Below are positions 47,031 through 55,700 of a stretch of DNA of 64,000 nucleotides, piece after piece (the first letter of the stretch is position 1; every line of letters begins with the position of its first letter). The translations under genes and the position numbers were made by a program. This DNA comes from Lederbergia sp. NSJ-179 (GTDB lineage: Bacteria; Bacillota; Bacilli; Bacillales; Bacillaceae_C). The notes under the pieces are model-generated. The model had not been told where the DNA came from, searched no databases, and saw only the letters and a program-made list of their open reading frames with translations. The stretch spans positions 1 through 64,000 of the forward strand of contig NZ_JALIFP010000022.1 of assembly GCF_022867885.1 (NCBI RefSeq). The letters run 5' to 3'.

Positions 47031-49121
47031 TTAATCATTTTGCATAAAACGATAAAACTGTTCAGAAAGGAAGTCTCTGATTTCCTCGATTTCACCAGAT
47101 TCAAATAGCTTAATGCTACCTTTGCTTTGAATGATGGCACTACTTAAAAAGCTGATTGCCTCCAATGTTTCATGGTTTGTATCTTGTGGAGCTAGCATGA
47201 TCATTAGTCGGTTCATTTCCAGCCTTTTCCCATCCATGCCTTTAATATCCAATGGATTTTCCAAATCACAAATAAGAAAGGTCGGTTTCCTTATATCGTT
47301 TGATCGCATATGATAAAGCGCCATCGATGTCTCTGGAATGCCCAAGCCTCCAACCTTTTCTCTTTTCAGCAGTTCTTTCAAGACAGCATCTGGGGCTGTG
47401 ATCCTTCCATCCTTTTCTAACTGTAGACAAGCCAATTTCAAAATAGATGGAACAGATTGTCTATTTGTTATTTTGATGATCGTGAAATAATCAAGTACAT
47501 TTAAAATTGCCTGTAGTGACCGTTCCATCCCTTTTAATTCACGTGAATAATTTTTTTTAGTCGTAGCGAATGTCCTATCAAGCGTTTTTTCATACGGAAT
47601 GGTCACCTTATATTTACGAATGGCCTTTTTTACACGATGAACTTCTTCCTTATTAAGCATTGGTGAAACCAAAATATATTTGTTGCGATCAAAGTCTTTT
47701 AACGGGATCGTTGATAAAATCAAATCATAATGATCTGTATCTGTTTTCTCGATCTCGAGCATTGATTTATTGTCTACTTGTTTAATTTCCGGTATATATT
47801 GCTTCAGCCTTGTAGCCAATATCTTTGCCGAACCTATGCCAGTCGAGCATAAAACAAGCACTTTCAATCCGGCTTTATTTTCACCGTATAGAATAACAGC
47901 CGCAAAATGAAGCACTAAATACGCAACCTCATCATCAGGAAAATTCAAATCAGGAAAGACCTTTTTTACACCATCGGCAATTAAATGAAATAGATCATCA
48001 TAATCTTGCTTGATCTCCACTGTCATGGGATTCTTAATATTCATTCCTTTTGCCAAACGAAACATTGTCGGCTTTAAATGAGCCACAAGATCATTTAACA
48101 ATTGATTATTATGAGTGAGATCCAAATCGATATAGTTGCTGACAAAGCGAATCAATGATTTTGCTTTAAAAGCGACATCAATACTTGGATCCTCCAACAA
48201 ATAGTCTTTTCCATTTCTAAGCTTTGCACCTAATAAGTGCATCGTGATATAACCAATTTCATCATCAGGAATATTTATGGCAAAGGATTCTTCCAGTTCT
48301 CGAATCATCCCGCTCGCAATATCAAATTCTTTTGTATCTTCCAGCTGATGCAGATAAGGCTGATCAAATGTAATTGTATCCCCTTTTTGCAAACGTTCAA
48401 TTGCCAAAGCCAAGTGGACAATCAACCCAATATAAGCACTATCTGCTAAATCATGTGGCAATTGCGTTTTTGCTTGCTGTACCAGTTTTTCAATTGTCTG
48501 TAGCTTTTTGGGATTGATTAAACCGAGCAGCCGATTGGAAATCGCATTTAACGGCTGCACTGCTTTCTGTTGGATATTTTCTTTCACCAGTGCAATATAA
48601 TCAAAAGGGTTGAGAAAGGTTGCAATCATATTGGTAATGGCAGAACGCTTTGCCGCCTCATCTCCAGAGATTTCAACCCCATACCCTCGCTTGCGAACGA
48701 TTGCCAGCTTGTTGGATTGAAGTTCTGCGTCCATTTGATCTAAATCGTTGCTAACCGTGGCAATCGTTACATTCATTTCATTCGCTAATGCGTAAAGTTT
48801 TACCGGACCATTTGCTTCTAGTAGCGTGGATAAAATGATAGCCCTTCGTTCATCTGGTGAAAATTCTGTTGTGCTCATATTCATTAATTCCATTTTCAAG
48901 CGTTGTTTTGCCTGTAATTGTCCTATTAATTGAATACCTACGCCTGTTTTTCTCACTAATTTCAATTCAAAATCAGCAACCAATGCTTCGATATTTTTTA
49001 GATCACGATGTGCAGTTCTTTCACTGACATTCAGCATTTCAGCTATTTCTTTTACAGTCGTATTTTTCTGGGTGTCTAGCAAGTGTTCAAGTATTTTTCG
49101 TTCTCGGGCTGAAACATGCAT
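47031..49121 (-). CDS. mtlR: Mannitol operon activator MtlR (PRD regulator)
   Basis: 696 aa. The order is: an N-terminal HTH (about 5-55, NTTVKEIAEMLNVSERTAHRD), a second HTH/Mga-like region (about 85-150), two PRD domains (about 180-400, with conserved His residues in YITMHLLGAKL and VAYLVLHFAAV), a GatB-like IIB domain (VLCSTGIGSAKI, Cys near 425) and a IIA-like domain with its His in ETSMALYHMRS. In Bacillus and Geobacillus, PTS phosphorylation of these sites controls activation of the mtl promoter. It lies inside the operon between mtlA and mtlF, as in Geobacillus stearothermophilus rather than B. subtilis, where mtlR is elsewhere. Confidence 0.95.
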   Translation of the reverse strand: MHVSARERKILEHLLDTQKNTTVKEIAEMLNVSERTAHRDLKNIEALVADFELKLVRKTGVGIQLIGQLQAKQRLKMELMNMSTTEFSPDERRAIILSTLLEANGPVKLYALANEMNVTIATVSNDLDQMDAELQSNKLAIVRKRGYGVEISGDEAAKRSAITNMIATFLNPFDYIALVKENIQQKAVQPLNAISNRLLGLINPKKLQTIEKLVQQAKTQLPHDLADSAYIGLIVHLALAIERLQKGDTITFDQPYLHQLEDTKEFDIASGMIRELEESFAINIPDDEIGYITMHLLGAKLRNGKDYLLEDPSIDVAFKAKSLIRFVSNYIDLDLTHNNQLLNDLVAHLKPTMFRLAKGMNIKNPMTVEIKQDYDDLFHLIADGVKKVFPDLNFPDDEVAYLVLHFAAVILYGENKAGLKVLVLCSTGIGSAKILATRLKQYIPEIKQVDNKSMLEIEKTDTDHYDLILSTIPLKDFDRNKYILVSPMLNKEEVHRVKKAIRKYKVTIPYEKTLDRTFATTKKNYSRELKGMERSLQAILNVLDYFTIIKITNRQSVPSILKLACLQLEKDGRITAPDAVLKELLKREKVGGLGIPETSMALYHMRSNDIRKPTFLICDLENPLDIKGMDGKRLEMNRLMIMLAPQDTNHETLEAISFLSSAIIQSKGSIKLFESGEIEEIRDFLSEQFYRFMQND

Positions 49122-49140
49122 TCACTCACCTTCAGTCAAA

Positions 49141-50583
49141 TTATTTCAACCGATCAACAAGTTCATCATATTTAGGGCTGTTCAAGAAATTTTCCACTGA
49201 GATATGTTCTGCTGTTGGTAATTTTTGCTTCGCACGATCAGTCAAATCTTGATGTGTGATCACAATATCTGCATCACCGGGAATTTCATTAATGGCTTTG
49301 TTTGTTACAGAGACATCAATACCTGCTTGTTTAAATTTATTTCTTAATAAAGAGGCTCCCATCGCGCTTGAACCCATTCCAGCATCACAAGCAAAAATAA
49401 TCTTATTGATCTCATGATTATCTCTTAAATTACCCAGTTTTTCTTCTTTTGTATCATTTGCATTTTCGCTAGCTTTGTTTAGAGCATCAGCAACTGAACT
49501 CTTTTTGCCTTTCATTTGCTCCATTTTGCCAGTTGCAGTAGATAGATCCCCTTCCTCATTATTCTTACTTCCCTTAAGAATAAGAGAAGCAATTACAAAT
49601 GATACAACAGTTGCAACAATTACACCGGCAATCACACCTAGATAACTTCCTTTAGGCGTCATCGCAAGTACTGCAATAATACTTCCTGGAGATGCAGGAG
49701 CTTTTAATCCTGCGTTGAATAAGTTCAAAGTGAAGACACCACTTATGCCCCCACCGATTGCAGCAAGGATTAATGTTGGTTTCATTAATACGTAAGGGAA
49801 GTAAATTTCATGAATACCACCAATAAAATGGATAATCGCGGCTCCCGGTGCAGAGCTTTTTGACATTCCTTTTCCAAAAATCGCAAATGCCAATAAAATA
49901 CCAAGTCCTGGACCCGGATTCGCCTCAACTAGAAACAGAATGGATTTTCCTATTGATGTCGATTGCTCAACGCCCAGCGGACTCAAAATACCATGGTTGA
50001 TCGCATTATTTAAGAATAGTATTTTTGCTGGTTCAATAATAATGTTTGCTAAAGGCAGTAATCCGGCATTAATGATTGCTTCTACCCCAGAAGCCAATAG
50101 GTGATTTAAGCCACCGACAACGGGACCAATGCGCCATGCAGCGAGACAAGCCAAGATTGCTCCAAGAATTCCAGCTGAGAAATTATTATAGAGCATTTCA
50201 AATCCGGAACGAATTTTATCTTGAAACAATTGGTCGATTTTCTTCATCAAATAACCTGCAAGGGGACCCAAAATCATCGCGCCAAGAAACATTGTAATAT
50301 CTGCCCCAACAATGACCCCCATTGTTGCCGTAGCCCCTACAACTCCTCCACGAAACCCGTGAACAAGTCGACCCCCGGTAAATCCAATCAATAATGGCAG
50401 TAAATAAGTAATCATTGGATCGACGAGTGTAGCCAAGTTTGCATTTGGCCACCATCCATCTTCAATAAATAAAGCGGTAATAATCCCCCAAGCAATAAAT
50501 GCACCGATGTTAGGCAAAATCATGCTACTTAAGAAGCTGCCAAAAGATTGTACTCTTACACGTATACCTTTATTCTGGGCCAT
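49141..50583 (-). CDS. mtlA: PTS mannitol-specific enzyme IICB
   Basis: 480 aa. The IIC membrane domain (about 1-340) has the mannitol motif NNAINHGILSPLGVEQ and GGIHEIYFPYVLM. A flexible charged linker (about 340-385) is followed by the IIB domain with the phosphocysteine in IIFACDAGMGSSAMGA. It imports mannitol and releases mannitol-1-P. Length and domains match the IIA-less form that works with a separate MtlF. It is the first gene of the operon, with a sigma-A promoter about 45 bp upstream. Confidence 0.97.
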   Translation of the reverse strand: MAQNKGIRVRVQSFGSFLSSMILPNIGAFIAWGIITALFIEDGWWPNANLATLVDPMITYLLPLLIGFTGGRLVHGFRGGVVGATATMGVIVGADITMFLGAMILGPLAGYLMKKIDQLFQDKIRSGFEMLYNNFSAGILGAILACLAAWRIGPVVGGLNHLLASGVEAIINAGLLPLANIIIEPAKILFLNNAINHGILSPLGVEQSTSIGKSILFLVEANPGPGLGILLAFAIFGKGMSKSSAPGAAIIHFIGGIHEIYFPYVLMKPTLILAAIGGGISGVFTLNLFNAGLKAPASPGSIIAVLAMTPKGSYLGVIAGVIVATVVSFVIASLILKGSKNNEEGDLSTATGKMEQMKGKKSSVADALNKASENANDTKEEKLGNLRDNHEINKIIFACDAGMGSSAMGASLLRNKFKQAGIDVSVTNKAINEIPGDADIVITHQDLTDRAKQKLPTAEHISVENFLNSPKYDELVDRLK

Positions 50584-50626
50584 CTTTTTTCTCCCCTTTA
50601 TAAAAAGATATTTGTTTCCTAATTAA

Positions 50627-50655
50627 ATTTTATGCTGCAAATAACACGACCACAA
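50627..50655 (-). promoter_or_regulatory. Sigma-A promoter of the mtl operon
   Basis: On the minus strand TTGTGG (50655-50650) and TAAAAT (50632-50627) are spaced by 17 bp. The -10 is good, the -35 is moderate, as expected for an activator-dependent promoter. Confidence 0.6.
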
Positions 50656-50673
50656 TCAAATCAAAATACCAAT

Positions 50674-50695
50674 TTGGCGAAACAGATGTTGACAA
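50674..50695. promoter_or_regulatory. Candidate MtlR-binding site
   Basis: TTGGC-N12-GACAA is an imperfect inverted repeat just upstream of the mtl -35 box, about 65 bp before the likely start of transcription, where class I activators bind. Known Bacillus MtlR sites use similar TTGNCA-type half-sites. Confidence 0.45.
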
Positions 50696-50769
50696 AATTA
50701 AATAAAACATACCTAGAATATTAAAAAAGAAAAAAGACGAGCGGTAATCAATTTAGTTTCATTTGCATA

Positions 50770-50804
50770 AGAAATAGGCATCAAACCTTTTGATGCCCAT
50801 TTCT
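50770..50804. terminator. Terminator-like hairpin between DUF2264 and mtlA
   Basis: AGAAATAGGCATCAAA pairs with TTTTGATGCCCATTTCT, with mismatches at one inner position; on the plus strand ATTTTAT follows. It separates the mtl operon from the DUF2264 gene. Confidence 0.6.
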
Positions 50805-51075
50805 ATTTTATATTCCTTCTAGTTTTTCATCATTTATATATTTAAAATTGATATAAATGAGAAGTGTCGACTTTTTCATCTGTATTACTGCATGCAAACA
50901 ATATCATACTACAAACATTTATCATGACTTGATATATAGCTAAACATTGGATAGGCTGGATCTATTAATCATTTCTCGTTAAAACGATCGTCTGTTTCTT
51001 CTATTTCATAAATCTTTGCTCGGGATTCAGAGGTATTGAAGGGATGATGGAGAATGAGCTTCCAGTTTTCAATAC
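50805..51075. other. Intergenic stretch downstream of DUF2264
   Basis: AT-rich, no gene recognised. Nothing beyond the hairpin at its left edge is notable. Confidence 0.3.
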
Positions 51076-52230
51076 CTAATCGTCAATGGCATGATCAATC
51101 GTAAATTCCGCACCTTCCCACGCTTTCTTGGCTGTCCATGCCTCCCATGGATCTGACCAAAATGGATCTGTCTGTGCGAGTCCTAATGGAAGAAAAACAG
51201 CCGAACATAAGTAAAGACTCCCTGTTGAAATATAGTGCTCCCCTATATCTGGTTGATGACCGCTAAAACCTATTGATAACCATCCCCCTTCTAAGAAGGT
51301 ACCCGATGACTCGATTGTTTTCTGGATCACAGCCGTTAACCCCGAACGAACTTGTGCTGGTGTTACCCCATCTGGCAAATCCCCTCGAAGAGCATGTTGC
51401 GCAAGCGTTTGAAAAGCACCAAATCGATAAGCAAGTGAGCGGCCAATGGGAGGAAAGGTTCCTTCAGGTGAAATGAGACGCTCTTGAACCGCTGCAAATC
51501 TCTGCGATCTTTTAATAATAATTTCTTTTCTATGACTCCAATCCGGATACTCTTGGCTTACTGTTTCCATCAGATCGACCAACATCGGATGAATCACAAA
51601 ACTATTATAATAATCGAAGTGAAAATCTGGGCCATCACTATACACGCCATCGCCTAAATACCATTGATCGAATTGCTTAATGGCAAAATCAATCCGCATT
51701 GGATCCCAATCTTTTTCTCCAACTTTGTATAGTACAGCCTCAATTATTGCTGAAAACAAGAGCCAATTTGAGAACACAGGTTTACTTGTCCTTGTTGATT
51801 TAAAGGCAGAAATGACATTATGCTTAACCCTTTCCTCAAGTTGATCCCATAGTTCATTGGGCGACCTTAATATGGCATGGGCAAGAAAAGCCGTATCAAC
51901 GATCGGTTGTCCACCATCTTTAAAATTCATAAAATCTGGGGAATCTGGTGCAGTACCTGCGTCGATTGCTTCTCTAGCCAAAGAGCAAAAGCGGACCCGC
52001 AGCTTTTCTTCCTCTTCATCCTCACATGGTTTCTCCAACCAAGGGGCCATACCCACTAGCAATCTTGCCATTGCTTCCAAATGAGCATAAGGTGTTCGAT
52101 TAGAACCATCTTTGGATTCCACCGGCATCAACTCTTTTAAACGCCTTTGTTCCAAAGCTTCTAAAACAGGGGTTGCAATCGTAATCATTGTATTTAGCCA
52201 AAATTTTCGATTATCATTCTTTGTATTCAT
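51076..52230 (-). CDS. DUF2264 protein, putative glycoside hydrolase
   Basis: About 384 aa, no signal peptide, so cytoplasmic. The sequence fits DUF2264 across its length: RLKELMPVESKDGSNRTPYAHLEAMARLLVGMAPWL near the start, then FSNWLLFSAIIEAVLY, QFDQWYLGDGVYSDGPDFHFDYYNSFVIHPM, and GRSLAYRFGAFQTLAQHAL. Predicted fold is an (alpha/alpha) toroid. I recall that DUF2264 relatives in Bacteroides include beta-glucuronidases (GH154) acting on arabinogalactan, but I could not check this. I chose the ATG at 52230. An operator of the second LacI family lies 68 bp upstream, tying it to the heparinase-like and binding-protein genes. Confidence 0.82.
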   Translation of the reverse strand: MNTKNDNRKFWLNTMITIATPVLEALEQRRLKELMPVESKDGSNRTPYAHLEAMARLLVGMAPWLEKPCEDEEEEKLRVRFCSLAREAIDAGTAPDSPDFMNFKDGGQPIVDTAFLAHAILRSPNELWDQLEERVKHNVISAFKSTRTSKPVFSNWLLFSAIIEAVLYKVGEKDWDPMRIDFAIKQFDQWYLGDGVYSDGPDFHFDYYNSFVIHPMLVDLMETVSQEYPDWSHRKEIIIKRSQRFAAVQERLISPEGTFPPIGRSLAYRFGAFQTLAQHALRGDLPDGVTPAQVRSGLTAVIQKTIESSGTFLEGGWLSIGFSGHQPDIGEHYISTGSLYLCSAVFLPLGLAQTDPFWSDPWEAWTAKKAWEGAEFTIDHAIDD

Positions 52231-52587
52231 ACGAATCACCAATCCTAATGAATTAATACTTACCATTTATTCTATGATGCTAGTATTTAACAAAACCATG
52301 AAATGAGTTTCAAATTTGCAAAAATGTTCCTGCTTAATCTGTATATGTTTACCTTGTATCGTGAATAAAAATAGAAGGAAGCGGGCATTATTTTTTTCTA
52401 TTTCATTCTTTCTAGCGAAAACGCTTCATTACCCCTTATCATATTATCGCCAGCGAGGAAAGTAAATATAAAATGGTGAAATATTCCCATATGGTAAATA
52501 CGTCTCTTTCCAATCGTTTTACTCCTTCATCTCACTATATGAATCCTAATTTCTTTAATGCCAATTCTACCTGCTTTTACCTTGCTC
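52231..52587. other. Regulatory region upstream of DUF2264
   Basis: Holds the operator at 52298-52313. AGCGAAAACGCTT near 52413 is a short palindrome resembling a weak cre site. No gene. Confidence 0.35.
52298..52313. promoter_or_regulatory. Second-family LacI operator upstream of DUF2264
   Basis: ATGAAATGAGTTTCAA, a palindrome matching ATGAAATCRGTTTCAW at 15 of 16 positions. It lies 68 bp upstream of the chosen DUF2264 start. Confidence 0.65.
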
Positions 52588-52710
52588 TATTGTTTCGACC
52601 ATTTATTCCGTTGTTTCGACCATTTAGGCAAGAGTTTCGACCATTTATCCCGTTGTTTCGACCATTTACTCAAGAGTTTCGACCAATTAGGCAAGAGTTC
52701 GGACCAATTC
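52588..52710. repeat. Six tandem 21-bp repeats (VNTR-like)
   Basis: GTTTCGACCATT recurs at exact 21-bp steps (52593, 52614, 52635, 52656, 52677, 52698), the last two copies more diverged. Alternating units read CCGTTGTTTCG and CAAGAGTTTCG. The array ends 4 bp before the stop codon of the second LacI gene. The period is a multiple of three, so plus-strand frames give a seven-residue repeat (FRPFIPL-like), but no ribosome-binding site supports translation. Confidence 0.85.
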
Positions 52711-52714
52711 TATT

Positions 52715-53749
52715 TTATTCAGCAAGAGCCTTACAAGAATCTCTTAAAACAAGTGCTGTTGAAACAACGGTTTCCTTTTTAGGATTCTTCTCTTTCATTA
52801 AATCTACTAATATGTCCACTGCTGTTCTGCCTAATTGTTCATAGTTTTGACTGATGGTTGTGATGCCCGGTGGAAAATGCTTTGCCAAATAAATATCATC
52901 AAACCCTACTACAGAAATATCATCTGGAACTTTTAACCCAAATTTAGTAAGAACTTTTATGACTCCAATGGCGACAAAGTCATTGACACATAAAACCGCC
53001 GTAGGCCTCTCTTTTAAATTGAGCAACCGTGAAGCGACTTCTTCTCCTGATTCAATAGAAAATCCAGAACCTAAAATCCAATGATTGTTGACCTCTAATC
53101 CTTTTCGATTTATCGCTTTTATAAAAGCATTTCTTTTTACATCTGTTGAAGTAATCCCTTCTTTTCCACCAAGAAATCCAATTTTCTTATGATTGAGATT
53201 GACCAAAAGCTCCACAAGGTGATCAACCCCAGCTTCCTCGTCTGTCTTGACAATGTGAGCATCTACTCCAGCCAATTGCCCATTTACAAACACAACAGGG
53301 ATTCTCTCCATGACCTTTTTCATTTCATCTGCATACTGTTCACCCGTGTTACTGTCATTAATTCTACCGCCCAGATAAATAATGCCATCTACTTGCTTTT
53401 CTACCAAACTTTGTAAATATTTGGATTCATTCTTGGAATTATTCAGCGTATTGCATAAGAATGATGTATAGCCTAATTCCAGAGCATGTGCCTCACTATT
53501 TAAGACAAATGTTGAAAAAAAAGGATGGTTGATGTCAGGTAAGATGAATCCAATCGTTTTAGATTGTTTATGTAATAAACTTCTCGCTAAACTGTTCGGT
53601 CTAAAATTATGTTTTTCAATCACAGAAACTATTTTTTGCATGGTTTGCGGACGCACTTTCGCATTTCCAGTTAAAACTCGGGAAACCGTTGCTGGAGAAA
53701 CGTTCGCCTCCCTAGCAATGTCATAGATTGTTATATTTTCCTTTTTCAT
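52715..53749 (-). CDS. LacI-family repressor of the DUF2264/heparinase unit
   Basis: 344 aa. Headpiece ITIYDIAREANVSPATVSRVLTG with hinge SLARSLL, then the sugar-sensor domain (TIGFILPDINHPFFS, SVVGFDDIYLAKHF). It is clearly paralogous to the regulator at 35816-36871 (shared MGGRIN/LGGRIN, TDEEAG, FIGG/FLGG segments) but has Ala20 in place of Thr20 in the recognition helix. RBS GGAGG precedes the ATG. It is divergent from the heparinase-like gene 165 bp away. Operators ATGAAATCRGTTTCAW upstream of DUF2264 and the third binding protein probably belong to it. Confidence 0.93.
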   Translation of the reverse strand: MKKENITIYDIAREANVSPATVSRVLTGNAKVRPQTMQKIVSVIEKHNFRPNSLARSLLHKQSKTIGFILPDINHPFFSTFVLNSEAHALELGYTSFLCNTLNNSKNESKYLQSLVEKQVDGIIYLGGRINDSNTGEQYADEMKKVMERIPVVFVNGQLAGVDAHIVKTDEEAGVDHLVELLVNLNHKKIGFLGGKEGITSTDVKRNAFIKAINRKGLEVNNHWILGSGFSIESGEEVASRLLNLKERPTAVLCVNDFVAIGVIKVLTKFGLKVPDDISVVGFDDIYLAKHFPPGITTISQNYEQLGRTAVDILVDLMKEKNPKKETVVSTALVLRDSCKALAE

Positions 53750-53781
53750 CGCTTTCCTCCATTCCTTGCTTGTGAATTTTC

Positions 53782-53797
53782 ATGAAACCCTTTTCGT
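53782..53797. promoter_or_regulatory. Weak operator-like site between divergent LacI and heparinase-like genes
   Basis: ATGAAACCCTTTTCGT has a good left half and poor right half. It sits in the 165-bp divergent region where autoregulation is expected. Confidence 0.3.
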
Positions 53798-53914
53798 TCT
53801 TTTGCGTTATAATAACTGTGCACCATGATTACTATTATACATACTTTCTTCGTCCTAAACAGAAAATCCTAAAAACATGAACTTTTATCCTGAAAAATTA
53901 AAGGAGGACTAAAC

Positions 53915-55624
53915 ATGTTCCAGCATCCACCTACCAAAAAACTAACAAATGATATATTGGAAGAGGCGGCCAATTATAGTTTGAAAAATCGAGTTGAACC
54001 GATTGGCTTGAAAGGCTACCAAACCTATCTTAAAACGGGTGATCGCTTACCTTTTGAACATCAATATTTTGCGCGAAGAAAACAATTAAATGTGTTAGCT
54101 TTAGATGTTTTGATCCGAAATAATGATGAGAGTATTCCACTTTTGGAAGAAGTGATGTTCCAAATCTGTAATGAATACTCTTGGGCCTTACCAGCACATA
54201 TTCCGCTCATGGACCATAGCTTCAGTAAAGAAAGCAAAACGATTATTGACTTATTTGCAGCAGAAACAGCCCAAGCACTTGCAGAGATTGTTGAATTGAT
54301 TGGTGCTCAACTCTCAGATTTTATTAAACAACGTATTTATGAAGAAATAGATATTCGCATTTTCATACCATTCGAGGAAAAAGATTGGCATTGGGAACGT
54401 TTAAGAAATAACTGGAGTTCGGTCATCGCCGGAAGCATTGGGTTGGCCGCTTTATCCATTTTGCCCCTGCACTCAGAAAGACAAAAACAGATTTTGAACC
54501 GTCTCCAAATATCGTTCGATCATTATCTTGAGGGATTTAAGGAGGACGGTGTATGTGTAGAGGGAGTCGATTATTGGGCTTATGGCTTTGGTTATTACTG
54601 CTATTTTGCCGAAAAATATACCAGACTCTATCACGATGATCGATATATTCGTGATCAAAAGATTAAGAGCATTGCTGAATTTCCATTTTATTCTATGATT
54701 GGTGAGAATCGCTATGTTCCCTATTCTGATACTAGTAACCATTCAGAACTGCCAAGTGGCTTGCTTTGTTACTGCCAAAAGACGTTTGATGTAGCCATTC
54801 CACCAGTAGCAGAAGCGACCTCACTTGACTCCGATCATTGTTATCGTTGGGCGCCGATGTACCGTAATTTAATGTGGACGACGGATGCTAGCGTGACAGA
54901 GGCTGTGAAAGCAAGTAGACATTATTTTCCTGATTTTGAATGGTTGGTGATACGAGATTTAGAAAGTCGTTTCATTTTTTCGGCCAAAGGTGGAGCGAAT
55001 AATGAAAGCCATAATCACAATGACATTGGTCACTTTATCATTGGGGATGGCCTAGATCTATTATTAACAGACCTAGGAGCAGGAGAGTATACGAGAGATT
55101 ATTTTGGCAACAAACGCTATACATTTTTACCCAATCGGGCTCTTGGTCATTCTTTACCATTGATTCAGGGAAAGGAGCAAAAAGAAGGTGAATTTCAAGC
55201 ACAAAATGTTCACTTTAAGGTAATGGATGAACTTACTAGTGAATTTTCACTCGAGTTGGCGAAAACATACCCAGAAGTGAAGGGATTAAAATCTTTTCAT
55301 CGTAAATGGATTGTGAATGAGCAGGAAAAATGCGTACTGCTGGACGATGTTCTACAATTTAATTCTGCTGAACAGGCAAGCGTAACTGAAAATTTCGTCA
55401 GTCTTTTTGAACCAATGATAGTGGAAAACCGAATTGTTTGGCGAGGGAACGAGAGTGAATTAATCTTAGATTTTGACCAAAATAGCGACACACCAATAAT
55501 CCGAGAAGACGCATTTTTTAATCATGATGGCGTAGAAACGAAGGTTTATTTGACCCAACTAGAGAACAAAAAAAAGAGGTGTCAATATATCCTGCGTTAT
55601 GCATTCAAACTTCATGAATTATGA
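53915..55624 (+). CDS. Heparinase II/III-like protein, putative polysaccharide lyase
   Basis: 569 aa, no signal peptide, so cytoplasmic. An N-terminal (alpha/alpha) toroid (about 1-300, with ALPAHIPLMDHS, NNWSSVIAGSIGLAAL, GVDYWAYGFGYYCYFAEKY) precedes a C-terminal heparinase II/III beta-sandwich (about 310-565) with NNESHNHNDIGHFIIGDG, the family motif with metal or catalytic His residues. Such lyases cleave uronic-acid-containing glycans. Because it is cytoplasmic it must act on imported oligosaccharides. It is the only plus-strand gene of the right half, with RBS AAAGGAGG 8 bases before its ATG. The specific substrate is unknown. Confidence 0.85.
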   Translation: MFQHPPTKKLTNDILEEAANYSLKNRVEPIGLKGYQTYLKTGDRLPFEHQYFARRKQLNVLALDVLIRNNDESIPLLEEVMFQICNEYSWALPAHIPLMDHSFSKESKTIIDLFAAETAQALAEIVELIGAQLSDFIKQRIYEEIDIRIFIPFEEKDWHWERLRNNWSSVIAGSIGLAALSILPLHSERQKQILNRLQISFDHYLEGFKEDGVCVEGVDYWAYGFGYYCYFAEKYTRLYHDDRYIRDQKIKSIAEFPFYSMIGENRYVPYSDTSNHSELPSGLLCYCQKTFDVAIPPVAEATSLDSDHCYRWAPMYRNLMWTTDASVTEAVKASRHYFPDFEWLVIRDLESRFIFSAKGGANNESHNHNDIGHFIIGDGLDLLLTDLGAGEYTRDYFGNKRYTFLPNRALGHSLPLIQGKEQKEGEFQAQNVHFKVMDELTSEFSLELAKTYPEVKGLKSFHRKWIVNEQEKCVLLDDVLQFNSAEQASVTENFVSLFEPMIVENRIVWRGNESELILDFDQNSDTPIIREDAFFNHDGVETKVYLTQLENKKKRCQYILRYAFKLHEL

Positions 55625-55646
55625 TGGACATTAACTTACCGATGAT

Positions 55647-55677
55647 AAAAAGGGATCAGCGTTTTTGATCCCTTTTT
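55647..55677. terminator. Bidirectional terminator between heparinase-like and binding-protein genes
   Basis: AAAAAGGGATCA pairs perfectly with TGATCCCTTTTT across a 7-base loop. It lies between two convergent genes with A- and T-runs on both sides. Confidence 0.88.
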
Positions 55678-55700
55678 CTATTAATCCTTTAAATTGCAAA

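Noticed and set aside
52588-52710. CRISPR array
   Set aside because: Units are contiguous 21-bp copies with no unique spacers and no cas genes nearby.
52473-52844. Plus-strand frames with seven-residue FRPF repeats
   Set aside because: They are a by-product of the 21-bp tandem array and have no ribosome-binding site; the second LacI gene lies antisense.
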